DNA of 64,000 nt, from assembly GCA_029204225.1 (NCBI GenBank), contig CM055096.1:70577444-70641443 (forward strand), read 5' to 3'. The notes beneath the pieces were generated by a model that saw only the letters and a program-made list of their open reading frames with translations, ran no database searches and was not told the origin of the DNA. The stretch is from Diphasiastrum complanatum (lineage: Eukaryota > Streptophyta > Lycopodiopsida > Lycopodiales > Lycopodiaceae). Of the stretch, positions 28,843-43,700 are shown piece after piece. The position numbers and the translations under genes are program-made. Positions within the stretch are counted from its first letter, which is position 1, and every line of letters starts with the position of its first letter.

Positions 28843-29145
28843 GTTCAAGAAAATCATACATGATGGATTCACGATTTGGTATTGAGTCCTCAATGCTTTC
28901 CAAGCACCTCTTGCCATAATAGCATCACTGATGTGCATGATTACACAATCTTTCATTGACAAGTTTATTATTGATAATGCCTTCTGAGCCCTTTTCTCAT
29001 ATGCTCTCATATCTACATGAGTCATGTTTGGCCTCAACTCCACCCCTGTCACGATATCATAGAGCTCATTCTCCATAAAGGTACTTGTTGTTTTGAACTT
29101 CTAGGTATTGTAATTGGATACACAATCCAACTTACTAGCATCCCC
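28843..29145 (-). pseudogene. Ty1/copia gag fragment
   Basis: On the minus strand ASKLD...SNYNT*KFK leads into MENELYDIVTGVELRP, then KRAQKALSIINLS and ARGAWKALRTQYQ. This is the UBN2-type copia gag pattern, comparable with the copia gag at 48.85 kb. One stop replaces the conserved Trp of the NY..W motif. Neither LTR nor pol is present nearby. Confidence 0.75.
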
Positions 29146-31360
<2,215 letters not shown>

Positions 31361-31583
31361 AGAAATATATCCTATGGAAACTCGCCCATCTCCCTATTGT
31401 GAATTCAGTTTCATGAGCCAGTTTCTCCTCTCCTCTCTTGTGTTCTTCACTGTGGCTTGGGGGTGGATTGGTAAGGGTATTGACTAGCCTCTCCATATTG
31501 GTTGGGTGGTTCATGCTCCACAGGTGTCCTTTTGGTTTGCATGTGACAGGATTCTTGAAGATTTTCACTTGGCGATCGTTACA

Positions 31584-31829
31584 CTATCCATGCAAAGGAA
31601 GGTGTCTATTGTTGACTTTCAAAGAGCATATCAAAAGACTATGACCTAGTTTATCACATTGAAGACACACCTCTGAAAGCGCTATGATATTAGTCTTTCT
31701 ATTGTGTAATCCCACGTCGACATAGTTAAATATAAATTTGGTCAGCTTCATAGGAACACAAGCTTTTGTAAAAGGTGAGGGTTGGTCTTCCATCAACAGT
31801 TGGATAGACATAACATTCCCTTGGCTCAA
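31584..31829 (-). pseudogene. Possible zinc-knuckle (CCHC) retroelement fragment
   Basis: A minus-strand frame contains VCLQCDKLGHSLLIC, which fits CX2CX4HX4C as found in gag or plant LINE ORF1 proteins. Preceding residues do not align clearly with any family by eye. Isolated, with no other retroelement motifs adjacent. Confidence 0.35.
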
Positions 31830-34600
31830 TTCTATGGGTTGCTACTATACTTTTTTCAGCAAAGAGATTCCATGTTGCAAGTGTTTAGAATTTGCTTGCA
31901 ACTAACTATGTTTTCAGCACTACTTGTATGTTGAAAACTTAGGAAGCTTTGGAATTCATATCCGTTTCGATTGAAGATCATTGATCATTGATTAAAATGG
32001 CCCAATGCTTGAGTAGCTTCAAGATGACCAAAGTCAATTCTCATGCTTTGCCCCCCTCATAAGACTATTTGTGTGGAAAGAGTGATTACCACAATAGATA
32101 TTCTCTATGGTTTTGATGCTCTCTATAGCCTCAATGAGGAACTCACTATTATCTTGGCATTTGTATATTCAACTTGGATGTCCTTTAAAATTGTCATCAA
32201 TTTTTGTCCTCAAAATTAGAATTTCCATTTCACTTCCCTTTAGCTATACTTGTGTTGCTCGACAAGTACCTTTTCTCTTAACACCATGATACTCTTGATA
32301 ATAAGCCTTTTACTATTGAAGAGATGAGAATTATTTGAGGGGTGTCATTAAGTTGGTTAGACCCAAAAAAAAAATATCCAAGCATATTTGCAAAGTCTTC
32401 ATTTGTGCACAAGAACCTCCTGGTCACATGTGCATATGTTAGTCCCCAACAATCACATGTGCGAGGTTTTTTTGTGCATGTCGCAATTGATATGCCATTA
32501 CATGTGAATTATGGCGCAGTGAGAAAAGATAATTTATATCTTGCTTGGCTTCAAACAATGTTTGGCGTATTGGACTATCTGGTGAGGTCTCCTATGTGGC
32601 AACATGGTTGTGGGTTCTAGTATACTTACTACTTGGTTGCCTACTTACTAGAGGTCGTTATAATAGTTGGCAAATGTTGGGTAGTTCTAGCCCAAAAGGC
32701 TATGATGATTCATGCCTTTAAGATGTAGGGCAGGGCACTACAACCCTTTTCATTAAGAATGGAGACTAATCCCCAAGTAGTAATTGAGTTGCATGATTAG
32801 ACTCGAATCTATGTTGTTGTCGCTTTGGAGACTTGTGCGCCAATCTTGGCTTTTGGCCTAAGTGTAAAAATCGCATATTGACGTTGTTGTTTTAAAATAT
32901 TTTTGTGTCTAAACCTCTCTCACCATGTCGTCTGCATCTTGGAACCGAAGTGCTCCCAATGGGCTTGACGTTATGCTTGTTCTACAATGTATGTACATTT
33001 GGGCATAAAAAAATGCAATGACAAGTAATTCTTTACGATGTTAAGACAAAATTTTATGGAAGAATATGCCCTCTTGACCAATTTTCTCAAGACATAGTGG
33101 TATATGGTTGGCATATTATTACATTAACCTTTGTACACATATATAAATTAAAAAAAAGAAGAAGAGGCATTTTTACACCCGTTAGTCATATACGAATGCC
33201 AAATGGCGGGGTCTCAAAACCAAAAAGAGAGTCGAGTGGCCCACAACCTGCTGGATCGGTGAGAACCGGCTTGGGTGGTCATAACACAATGCACGATTTG
33301 CAGAGATGAGTGACCGGTGTAGCCGGTTTTTCTTCTGGCTTTAAAGGCAAAGCTGGCTGGCTATGGCGGACAGGCAGGCACAGGCAGCGATGCCAAAGCA
33401 CGAGCGAAAACGCAGAAGCGAAGAAAAGCGCTTTGGATCCCAAATGGTGCGCTATTATGCCTTACATGCATATGGCGCACCTCGGAATTTCTGCATTTGA
33501 GGTTTGATTATGATAAAATGCCTGTGGCGGTACATATCCAATTCCTTGAACAGTAGCTTCAGATGGCCGCTGGAATCGGATCCGTAAATTTTGAGTCGTG
33601 ATGCATAAAATTTGGAACCGGTTCTAGGTTTTGTGAGAAGTTCCCTCGTGTACATCTGGTTGCTATTCTTCAATGCGGCAGCGTTGGCTTGGCTTAAAAG
33701 CCCGTCTCGCACTGTGTCCTGAATATTGTTTAGAGTGCAGGCGGGGATCTGTTGAGATTATTATACGATGCTTGGTGAAATAAGGCTGAACAGTTTATAG
33801 CGGAGGATTGCTTGGCGATTCCAAAGGCGAGGCTTACTCTGAAATCCTAGAGGAATTAGTCACAAGAAATAGGCAAAGGCGGTCATCATTTTCTATGTTG
33901 TCATCTCTTTATAGGCACTTATCTTTTGTATCTTTGTAGAATTGCCATTAGGCAGAAACGTTTGGGTGCCAATGCGGTTTCCGTGTCCTTAGAATTATGT
34001 CTGTTCCCAGGAGATGAAAGTATATAGGTTCTTGCAGTTTTTGGAGTTTAGATTCCCAATTTTGTGAGTGATATGCTTTGCTATCGTTCAAGACTGCTCA
34101 ATCTTTTGGAGAAATATTATTTGGCATTGCCGAAAATGTTGTACGCAGAGCGTGAGGCTGCTTGGTGCTGAGATTGTCACGAGTTTAAGCAATACTGCCG
34201 AAGCTCCTCAAGCAGATCAGCAGCTTTTGATAAGCAATCAGTCTGAATTGGAGGCATCTACTTTGAATACGTTCAGAGATTCTTACACAAGTAAGATCTC
34301 TGAGCGCGATGAGAGCTTGAATCAAGAGGGGACCATTTAGGCCGTCCTTCCATGCACTTTAAGGTTTATTCGACTATATGGAGCTTTAAATGTTTCTGCA
34401 AATACGACCCAAGAGCAGGCAATGGATCTGAGTGGCACAGTCGATCGTTATGGTACAAATAGACAGCCTTCAGAGTCTCTGCATACCATGGAGCATGTAA
34501 ATGACCTGCAACAATTGTTGAAAGCATTCATTATCCGATTTCCAAGTAAGTTTGTGGTTCAGTGGGAAAAATAGATTTCTAGATCGACTCACAGCTCTTG
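31830..34600. other. Upstream region of the NT-C2 gene
   Basis: No gene recognised. The part from about 33200 to 34600 is less AT-rich and probably contains promoter and 5' UTR sequence of the gene whose ATG is at 34637. Donor-like strings such as acaagtaagat (34287) and ccaagtaagttt (34541) would allow a 5' UTR intron, but none can be fixed without transcripts. Confidence 0.4.
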
Positions 34601-34636
34601 ATCCAGATGCCAGAACACAATTCAGCGGCCATAAAG

Positions 34637-34714
34637 ATGTCGAGGTCAATAAAGAAGTACTCAGAGAAAGTGAAGGAGAAGGTGGACTTTAGGTTGCAGT
34701 TTCATGCCACTCGG
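34637..34714 (+). CDS. Exon 1 of the NT-C2 gene
   Basis: 26 codons, MSRSIKK...FRLQFHATR, donor CGG^GTAGGC. It joins in frame to exon 2, giving [14 protein letters not shown], the usual junction in this family (FHATxVPxxGWDKL). Confidence 0.85.
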
Positions 34715-37700
34715 GTAGGCCTCGTCCCATTTTCCAAATCAGAAAAATGTTTTTGTGGTGAATTTGTTATCACATTTTCTTTACTCTCATCTATATATTG
34801 AATAGACTTGACAGTCTTTGGATTCTGAAAGTGTTTGCTGCGTCCTAAACTGAGCTATGGCCTCTAAACCGTGATATACTTGCAATATATTGATGTTGGC
34901 AATTGATGGTATTCTTGAACACAACTCTTTCTGATTCCCGTCCCATAGTTTGACATAAAAATTTAGATTCTATTGCATTTTTACTCATCTTATGATCTGT
35001 ACTTAGGTTTTGGTGAAGTTCAATTCTTGCTATATTTTCTATCTGGGAAGTACACTGAACTTTGGCCAGTGTTGTACACCTTTTCATGCAATTGCTTCAG
35101 GAAGGATAGTAACCATGCTCTGAGCAAATAGATTAACGATTTAGTGCTGCATCACTTTTCCATAAATATTTAATAGCATCAGCTATCAACAATTACTGCT
35201 TTGTTGTTTTTCTTGTGCATTCAGTTAGTGCATCTACGATGGAAAACAAGATGGCAGTGACATTGATTCGGGAATCAAAGTACGTGGTTGCCTTGCAATT
35301 ATTTACGAATGAGTTCTACACGATCAAGCTGTCAACGTAAATTTGGCATCATTGGATGAGATTTTGGTACTTGATCTAGATGAACCACATGGGTCACATG
35401 ATATTGGAGATGAAATTTCTGTATAGGATCTTGATGCACCAAAGATTTCAGTTATAGCAGAGGTTCTAGATGGCACACATAATGTTTTGGTTGTCGCAAA
35501 GGTTTCACGTAAAGATGGGACACCCTACATTTAATAGATCCTAACACCACAGTAGGGCAAACACTAACTGATCCACCCAACCTTGCCTACTCCATGATAT
35601 AGAGTAAGCCCCTCCTAGCCCAGTGTGAGGACTGGTAGCATGCTACTGCCAAGTGTCGGCCACGTGGCACTGACGTGGCCGACTGCACGTGGGGACCCAA
35701 CTGGAAGCCCTATCCTGCTGACAGGGTCCCTAGGCTGTGTTAGGCTCGCCATGGCTATGGACCGTGCTGGGGCACACTACTCACACTGTCTTGCCCTGTT
35801 GGTCATGTACGCTGGACACGACCCTGACTGTGGTATCTGACCTATCTGTGTTCTCTAGGGTTCGGCACTGGTTACGAGCTCGTAACACTCCCTCCCCCTT
35901 AAGAACCGTCTTGGTCCTTTAAGACAAAGTCTTGAAAAATCTTGCGAAGGACGCTGCCTCTTTCCCAAGTGGCATTCTCAACAGGCTGATCATTCCACTT
36001 AACCAGATATTCTCGGTATAGAGTATGACGAGTCTGCGTCTCTCTACTATCAAGAATCTCCTCTGGTTCATGTGGAGGTTGTTGAGGATCCAATGGGAGA
36101 ACTAGAACACCGTCCCCTACCAGATTGTCTGATCTGGTTAAGGCTTTTCGTAACTGACTTACATGAAAGACTGGAAAAACCTTACTGCTGTGTGGGAGTT
36201 CTAGTTCATAGGTGACCTCGCCTAGTCTCCTATTGATGGTAAAGGGACCACAATACCTTGGAGACAACTTAGCACACACTCTTGATTTGAGGGATTTAGA
36301 GTCAACTGGGACTCTCAAGTAGACTTTCTCACCAGTGGAGAACTGCACATCCCGTCTGTGTGGATCTGCATAATGCCTGGCTCGATCATGGGACTGTCTA
36401 ATGCTACGCTTAGCATGTTCTATCATCTGGTTTAGGTCCTCTAAAAAGTTTTTGGCTGCTTCAACTTTTTCTCGTTTAAACCCTACAGCTGTGGGTGAGC
36501 GTGGCTGAAAACCGTACATCAGCATAGATGGGCTGTATCCCGTAGCTGAATGTTTGGTACTGTTGTAAGCAAACTCTAATATCGAGAGATACTCCTCCCA
36601 ATTAGTCTGCTTCTTGCTGACGTATGCATGAAGCATATCCTCCAGCACTTGATTTACCCTTTCTGTTTGACCGTCCGTCTGTGGATGGTCGGTGGTACTC
36701 ATATTAAGTTTAGTACGGAGATGATGGAATACTGCCCTCCAAAAATTTCCAGTAAACTTACTGTCCCGGTCGCTGACTATGCCGAAAGGTAGACCGTACA
36801 ATTTAAATAGCCCGTCTACAAACAACCTCGCTAACTCTGGAGCTCTAACGATTGTTTTGGTCGGAATGAAATGAGCCCTTTTGGTCAGACGGTCAACTGT
36901 GACCCATATAGCGTCATCACCCTTTTGGGTTTTAGGCAGGCCTACTATAAAATCCATGGAGATACTCTCCCATTTACCAGCTGGTATTTCTAAGGGATGC
37001 AACAACCCTCCTGCCTTTAAACGCTCTGCTTTATTTACTTGACATTTTTGGCAACTGGTTACATACTGGTGGACGTCCTTTTTCATACTGGGCCAGAAAA
37101 ATTGCCTACGAAGAAGCTCATAGGTCTTCTGTATGCCTGGGTGTCCCGCACTAGGATTGTCATGACATTCATATAGGACCTGCTGCCTATAATCCTCTGA
37201 ATTGGGGACACATACTCTATCTCTATAGAGCATGTACTCATCCTAAATGGAATAATGTTTCCATTTGAATCCTTGAGTCAACTGACCCTCAACCACTGGG
37301 GTTTGCTTGGGTAATACAGGCTCAGAATCCTCAACGTCATCTGACGACGTATACTCGGACTCATCATCATCCTCAACGGAAGCTGCCGTATTCTTGAATG
37401 AACTGGCACCAGCCCCGGGAACTGGTTCTGGAGTCTGTAACTGTCTGCTCTGGACTGAGTTCCAGATAGTAGAGAAGAATGCATCATGCTGGCATTTCCC
37501 TCTCAAGGACTCGAGTAACTCATTACGAATCTGAGTAAAACTCAGTTCGTTTATCATAGGCATTCTGCTAAGGGCATCTGCTACTGTATTGAATTTTCCA
37601 CCTTTATATCTGATAGACATGTCAAACTCTTGCATCAACTCTGCCCAACGAGCTTTCCGACCTCTAAGCTCAGGTTGATTGTAAAGGTATCTGAGACTCT

Positions 37701-40700
37701 CATGGTCTGTCAGGACCTCAAAGTTGGCACCATACAAATAATGCCTCCAAGTCTTAAGGGCATGGACTATAGAAAAGAGTTCCTTTTCATAGGCACTGTA
37801 CCTAGTCTGAGCTGGCTCGAGTTTTTTACTCTCGAACGCAACTGGTCGTCCGCCCTGAGTTAGCACAGCACCTACTGCAAAGTCGCTAGCATATGTTTCG
37901 ACCACAAATGGCTGATTGGGGTCGACGACTTTTAAAACCGGTGCTGTAGCTAAGGCTGTTTTGAGAGCATCAAAGCTCTCCTGCTGTGCGGACTCCCAAA
38001 TGAATTCCTTTCCCTTCCCCTTAAGGAGATTTGTCATAGGAACTGCTATCTGAGCATATTCCTTGACAAATCGTCTGTAATATCCCGCCAGACCAAGAAA
38101 GATCTGAAGCTCCAAAATATTCTGAGGTCTCAGCCAACTGAGTATGGCTTTAACCTTATTTGGGTCCATCTTAATCCCATCTGAAGAGATAATGTGACCC
38201 AAATATGCTACTTCTTCAACGAAGAATTCACACTTGGATTGTTTAGCATAGAGCTTATGCTTTCTGAGCAGTCGAAACACCTTTCTGAGGTGTTTTAGAT
38301 GCTCCTTCCTCGTTTTGCTGTAAACGAGGATGTCATCTAAAAATACGACTACAAACTTACCCAAGTATGGTCTGAGGACACTGTTCATCAAGGTCATAAA
38401 AGTAGCTGGAGCATTTGTGAGCCCAAATGGCATCACCTTAAACTCATAATGACCGTGACGAATCCGAAAAGCCGTTTTCGAGACATCTTCCGATTTTATA
38501 TGGACTTGATGATATCCCGATCTGAGGTCTATTTTACTGAAAAACTTAGCCCCTTTGAGTTGATCAAACAACTCGTCTGCCCGAGGCATAGGGTATTTAT
38601 TCTTAATTGTGACTTTATTGAGGGCTCTGTAATCTACGCAAAGACGCATAGACCCCTCTTTCTTTTTCACCAATAGGACTGGTGAGGCCCACAGTGAACT
38701 ACTGGTCTGAATTTGGCCTTTCCCAAGATAATCTGTTAACTGCCTAGTTATTTCTTCATCCTCTGTTCGGCTGACCCGATACGGAGGTTTAGAAACAGGT
38801 GTTGTACCTGGTACTAGGTTTATTACATGATCTACCTCTCTGCTAGGTGGTAAACCATGTGGTAAATCTTCAAGAAAAACATCTTTAAATTTAGACAATA
38901 AAGTTTCTAATTTACTGATTTTCTGCTGAATAGAATTGGAAATAGAAACTTCAGGAATAAACTGAAAGTCACATAAGAATACTTGATGGTCTTCGTCTCC
39001 GATTAGCTGACAGAGCTCTGAACTGCAGACCATAGGGCTGTTGGGAACATCATGCTCCCCATGCAACTGGATCTCTCGGCCTTTATGCTGAAAGCTGAGG
39101 GTGTTCTCCTGATAGTTTATGTGGAGGGAAGGTCCTAAACTGTAGAGCCAATCTCTCCCGAGAACAATGTCTGTTCGATCCAGGTGCATTATCTGAAAGT
39201 TTATTTCATCTTGGTACCCCTGAATACCAAGATTTAACTTACTTACCATAGTTTTCCATATTTTTTTATCTTCACCCTTAGCTAATGAAACTATGTACCT
39301 ATGCTGACTAGGTACTTCTGGTAGTTTAAGCTTTTTAACCAGGGTGTGGTTGATGAAATTATGGGTTGCCCCATCATCAACCATGACTCTTACTGACTGG
39401 TTACCAACTTTCCCATGCATACGTACTAGGTTATGCGGCCCAAAGCTGAAGGGTCTCGCTAGCATTGCAGAGGTCAGTTGGCAACAGTGTTCATGATCTT
39501 CGTGATACACTTTGATTTCAGAAGCTGCCGAGTCACTGGGGAAACATACAGTCTGAACAAGATGAACTTGTTTTTTATCTTTCTTATCTTTTTTAGTGAA
39601 AGGCCCCTTGGGACACTGTCTGACTGTGTGTCCCTTGCCCATACACACAAAGCACAAACGTTCTTGTTTGGCTTTCTCAAAATCATTTGGTTTTAAGGGC
39701 TGTATGAGTGAAGGGCGTTTCTGAGGAGCTTCACTTTTAAATTTATCTTCTTTCTTTCTTTTCAAAAATTTCTTTTTAAATTGAAAGTCTTTTTGAGGAG
39801 GCTGCTCAGAAAGTGGTTGCTGTCTCGCTCTCTTCCTACCCACTGAATCATCATAGATTTGAGCATATCTGAGAGCTTGCTCAAGGGTAGTAGGCGAGTT
39901 TCTCTGGACCTCTACTTTATATTCATCTTTGAGGCCACGGACAAATCCCCTAATATTCTGATAGTCATCCATATTTTTAATCTTTAAAATTGCTTCTCGA
40001 TACTGCGAGATATATTGGATGAGGGACTTGTCCATTACTGTTCTTTCCCAGGCTTCCCAGGCTCTATCAAGTTCATTTTCTGGTAGAAATTCTCTTAGGA
40101 AAGCTTCTTCAAAAGCTTTCCATGACCGGGGAGTCTGCCCAGTCTCCTGGAGATTTAACCACCACTTATAGGCCATAGGCCCTAAGGAAAGACTGGCCTC
40201 AAGAGCTTGCAAATGGTTAGGGGTCTGTTTAAGAGCATGAATGTTCTTCCATTTGCTGAGGAAGGTTTGTAGAATATCTGCATTTCTATCCTTCTCTTCC
40301 TCATTAAAAGTAGGAGGTTTTAAATCTCTAAAAACACTGGGGTGAGACCGTAAAGTCTCACCCGAAACTGATGGGAGTGGAGAAGGGGATAACTGAGAAG
40401 TGGAGGGAAGGCTTCCTTTAGCGGAACTCAAAATCAAGTTTTTGAGTTCAGCAAACGAGTCGTCCACACTGGACTTGAAATTGGCTAATGCCAACTTCAG
40501 TTCATCCACTTCTGTTACCAATTGGAGAAACTGCTCCTTGGTAATCAGTTCGTCGAGTTCTTCGGCGAATTGTTCCTGTTCTTCCACTTCCATGGGTTCC
40601 TTCCCTTTTCTGTAAGCCAAGGCTTCTGTTTCAAGTTCGTCGAAGCCTCTCTCCGGGGGTTGATCAGGTCCCGGAGGAGTGGTCATCTTCGGAACTGAAA

Positions 40701-43700
40701 GAGAGCTACCTTAACTTCTGAAGGAAAAAAAGTCTAAAAGACTAATTTACAACTGTACAAGGGAAAGGAAAGATGACTTAGCTGTTTCTGAGGACTGTAC
40801 TTCCACAGAGAGAATCAAGAAAAGCCCTTTCAGCTCTTCCTCCACTGCTTTCAGATCTGCTGTCCGGAAAAATCAGAGATCAGGGTACCAAGAAAAAGAA
40901 ACAAACTTCTGATTGTCTTGACCCCTTCCCTCGCTGTCTGAGGTGTATACTTTTTGCTCCAAAATTCCCGTTTTAGGACCCGAAAACAGCTGCAAACTTG
41001 TGGTTTCTGCCAAAGACCTTCCTCGCTGCCAGGATAGTGGTCAATCTGTCTTCAAAATCAGATTTGAAGGGTTGAAAACGGTGGAAAAAATCTGATTTGG
41101 GTCTTTGAGGACCCTCGCTGTCTGTCTTCCAGAACTGTGGCTCCAAAAAATCGGGATTTGGGGCCTAACTTCCCTGGAAAATTCTGGTTTGAAGTGTGCT
41201 CCTCCCTCGCTGCCTGACCAAGAGTGTTGCTACTTGGTTTTGCTTACTTTGAGACCCAAAATCCCTCTCAAAATCTGATTTTCTAGCAACACCTTCAGCG
41301 CTGGACCTGCACCCAAGATTCTGTCTCAGATCCGCTCCAAATTCTAGAAAATTTCCAAATTCGAAGTTTCCACCCAATTTGGCAGCGCTGGACCTGCTCC
41401 ACGTTTTCTATTTAAAATTTGCTCAAAAATCCACAATTGATACATAAAAATCAAGGGTAAATCCCTGATTTTTCAGCGCTGAGCCTGTACAAGGGATTGT
41501 GCCTCAAACAACTGTAAGTTCCTAGCAAATTTCAAGGATTTGAAAGCTGTTCCTACAGCGATTTTCCTCCTCAATTCTTTCCTGAGAATATGAGAAATCT
41601 TTCCTATCTTCTGATAGCTTTCTCTACTGCTGTCCTGAACTCCCTAGGATGGAGATGGCTCTGATACCAGTGTAATAGATCCTAATACCACAGTAGGGCA
41701 AACACTAACTGATCCACCCAACCTTGCCTACTCCCTGATATAGAGTAAGCCCCTCCTAGCCCAGTGTGAGGACTGGTAGCATGCTACTGCCAAGTGTCGG
41801 CCACGTGGCACTGACGTGGCCGACTGCACGTCGGGACCCAACTGGGAGCCCTATCCTGCTGATAGGGTCCCTAGGCTGTGTTAGGCCCGGCATGGCTATG
41901 GACCGTGCTGGGGCACACTACTCACACTGTCTTGCCCTGTTGGTCATGTACGCTGGACACGACTTTGACTGTGGTATCTGACCTATCTGTGTTCTCTAGG
42001 GTTCGGCACTGGTTACGAGCTCGTAACACTACATGAGGAAGAACAACAATCTCAAAAATCTCAAAAAGGATGCAAAAAAAGTATGAAAGAGATGAAGTGC
42101 AAAGAACTCGAAGAAACTTGAAAAATGGAAAGTGAATTAGCACCACTCAGAATCAATATCTATAAGTGCATTATAAGCTCATGACTTCAGAAAGAACGAT
42201 TGTGTTGAAATCTCCACAAATTGACACAAAAAAGTACAAAAGTGGCAACACCAACGAAAATCAATGAAATTTGAGTTTTTAGTGCCAAACCTCCACATAT
42301 CAAAATGACAAATTGACTACTTATGGTTGGGTGCTTAGTGGAGAGGAGCTAACAATCCAAACAAATGGAATCTGAGAATTGTAGGCAAACATAGAGCCAA
42401 AAACAAGAAAAATAGGGTTAGAGAGAGAAAATGGCTAGAGAGAAAAATAGTTAGAGAGAGAAACAATGAAAGCTAGTAAAAGGACTACTCTTCTCTTTAA
42501 GGATGGATTGTCCCAAAAAGTGCTATGATACCACCAAGTTATGAACACAATCACCGACTTTTGGCATCATATGAAGCATAGATGACAACACATTTTAGCA
42601 AATAACAATCTTTTACAAAAAATATTGAAGGAACATCGTGTATCATCAATGGCTGAATTCCTACAAGAACTAGCATTGGATGCCTTCGCAATTAATGAGC
42701 TACCAATTCAATATCAAGACCTTTGTTCAATATTTATACTAGCTAGAGGCCCCTTAGGGAAACCTTTTAACAATAAGGGTTTTAAGTCCCAAGACGATTG
42801 TTTGGTAAATGGCTCAGTTCCTTGTGGTTGTTTGTATGTCCATGCGACAATGGAGCCCAATAGTAAATTGAAATCCAGCCAAGAACACTGATGAATTAAA
42901 TGGAAACTTATTGATGTTTCAAAATTTAGGGAATTCATTTGTATGCAATGCATCTATATTAGGTTACTGACTCCTTGTCATGGCTTCTTAACGACATCAA
43001 AGCCAAAGCGTGCATGTTAAAAATTTTAGAGTGTTGAGGAAGGAGTGTTACCAAGAGAGGGAATGAAACCTGATGAAGATTAAGTTTTGTCACTTTGGAT
43101 TAAGCAAGCATAAACATAAAAACACTCAATAAGCACTCTCCAAGCTCCACCAGGGCCGTGGGAGTGTACGACACACGTGCCGTGCCACGATTATTTCCGT
43201 ATCCTCTGACTGACTAACCCGATAGGGTGGCTTAGTTATAGGTGCTATACCAGGTACTAAGTTAATAGCATGATCATCTTCTCTACGGGGTAATAAACCA
43301 CTAGGCAAATCATCAAGAAAAACATCAGTATATTTACTTAACAGAGAATCTAACTCTTTCTTTTATGAAAATTATTACTGCAAACAGAGTCATCAGAAAT
43401 AACTGTAAGTCACAAAGAAGTACCTCATGCTGATATGGCTGCTCAGTACTACACTGTTTGGCCTTTTGTTGTAAAGCTGACTCCGGTGAACCCAGTGTGC
43501 CCTGTAAGACTCTAAGGGGTGACGCTCCCTAAGGTCCCAGAGCAAGTTAGAAATTCAAGGACTGAGCCTCCGACTTGTGGTGAGCCAGTCAAGTAGTCAC
43601 AAGTCATGAGCTAGCTCTGGAGCTCGAGTCATGGCCTAGTCAGGAACCAAGTTGACTCTGTCACCGGGATGGCTCCCGGGACCCATGTCCGGGAGCCAGA

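Larger units (their letters stand above)
35530..42028 (-). mobile_element. Ty3/gypsy chromovirus, full length, antisense in NT-C2 intron 1
   Basis: 6499 bp with two 358-bp LTRs, 5-bp TSD (CTACA), iMet primer-binding site, polypurine tract, gag-protease-RT-RNase H and integrase-chromodomain. By manual count the LTRs differ at about 10 positions (roughly 3%), so the insertion is relatively young. The coding region is split by one nonsense codon between RNase H and integrase. RNase H has lost a catalytic Asp. Confidence 0.93.

Noticed and set aside
35625-35922. Open frames such as the one starting [13 protein letters not shown] at 35.6, 41.8 and 44.8 kb
   Set aside because: They lie within LTRs and recur only because the LTRs do; not genes.
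42522-42540. gctatgatacca string
   Set aside because: Single 12-mer match without LTR boundaries.
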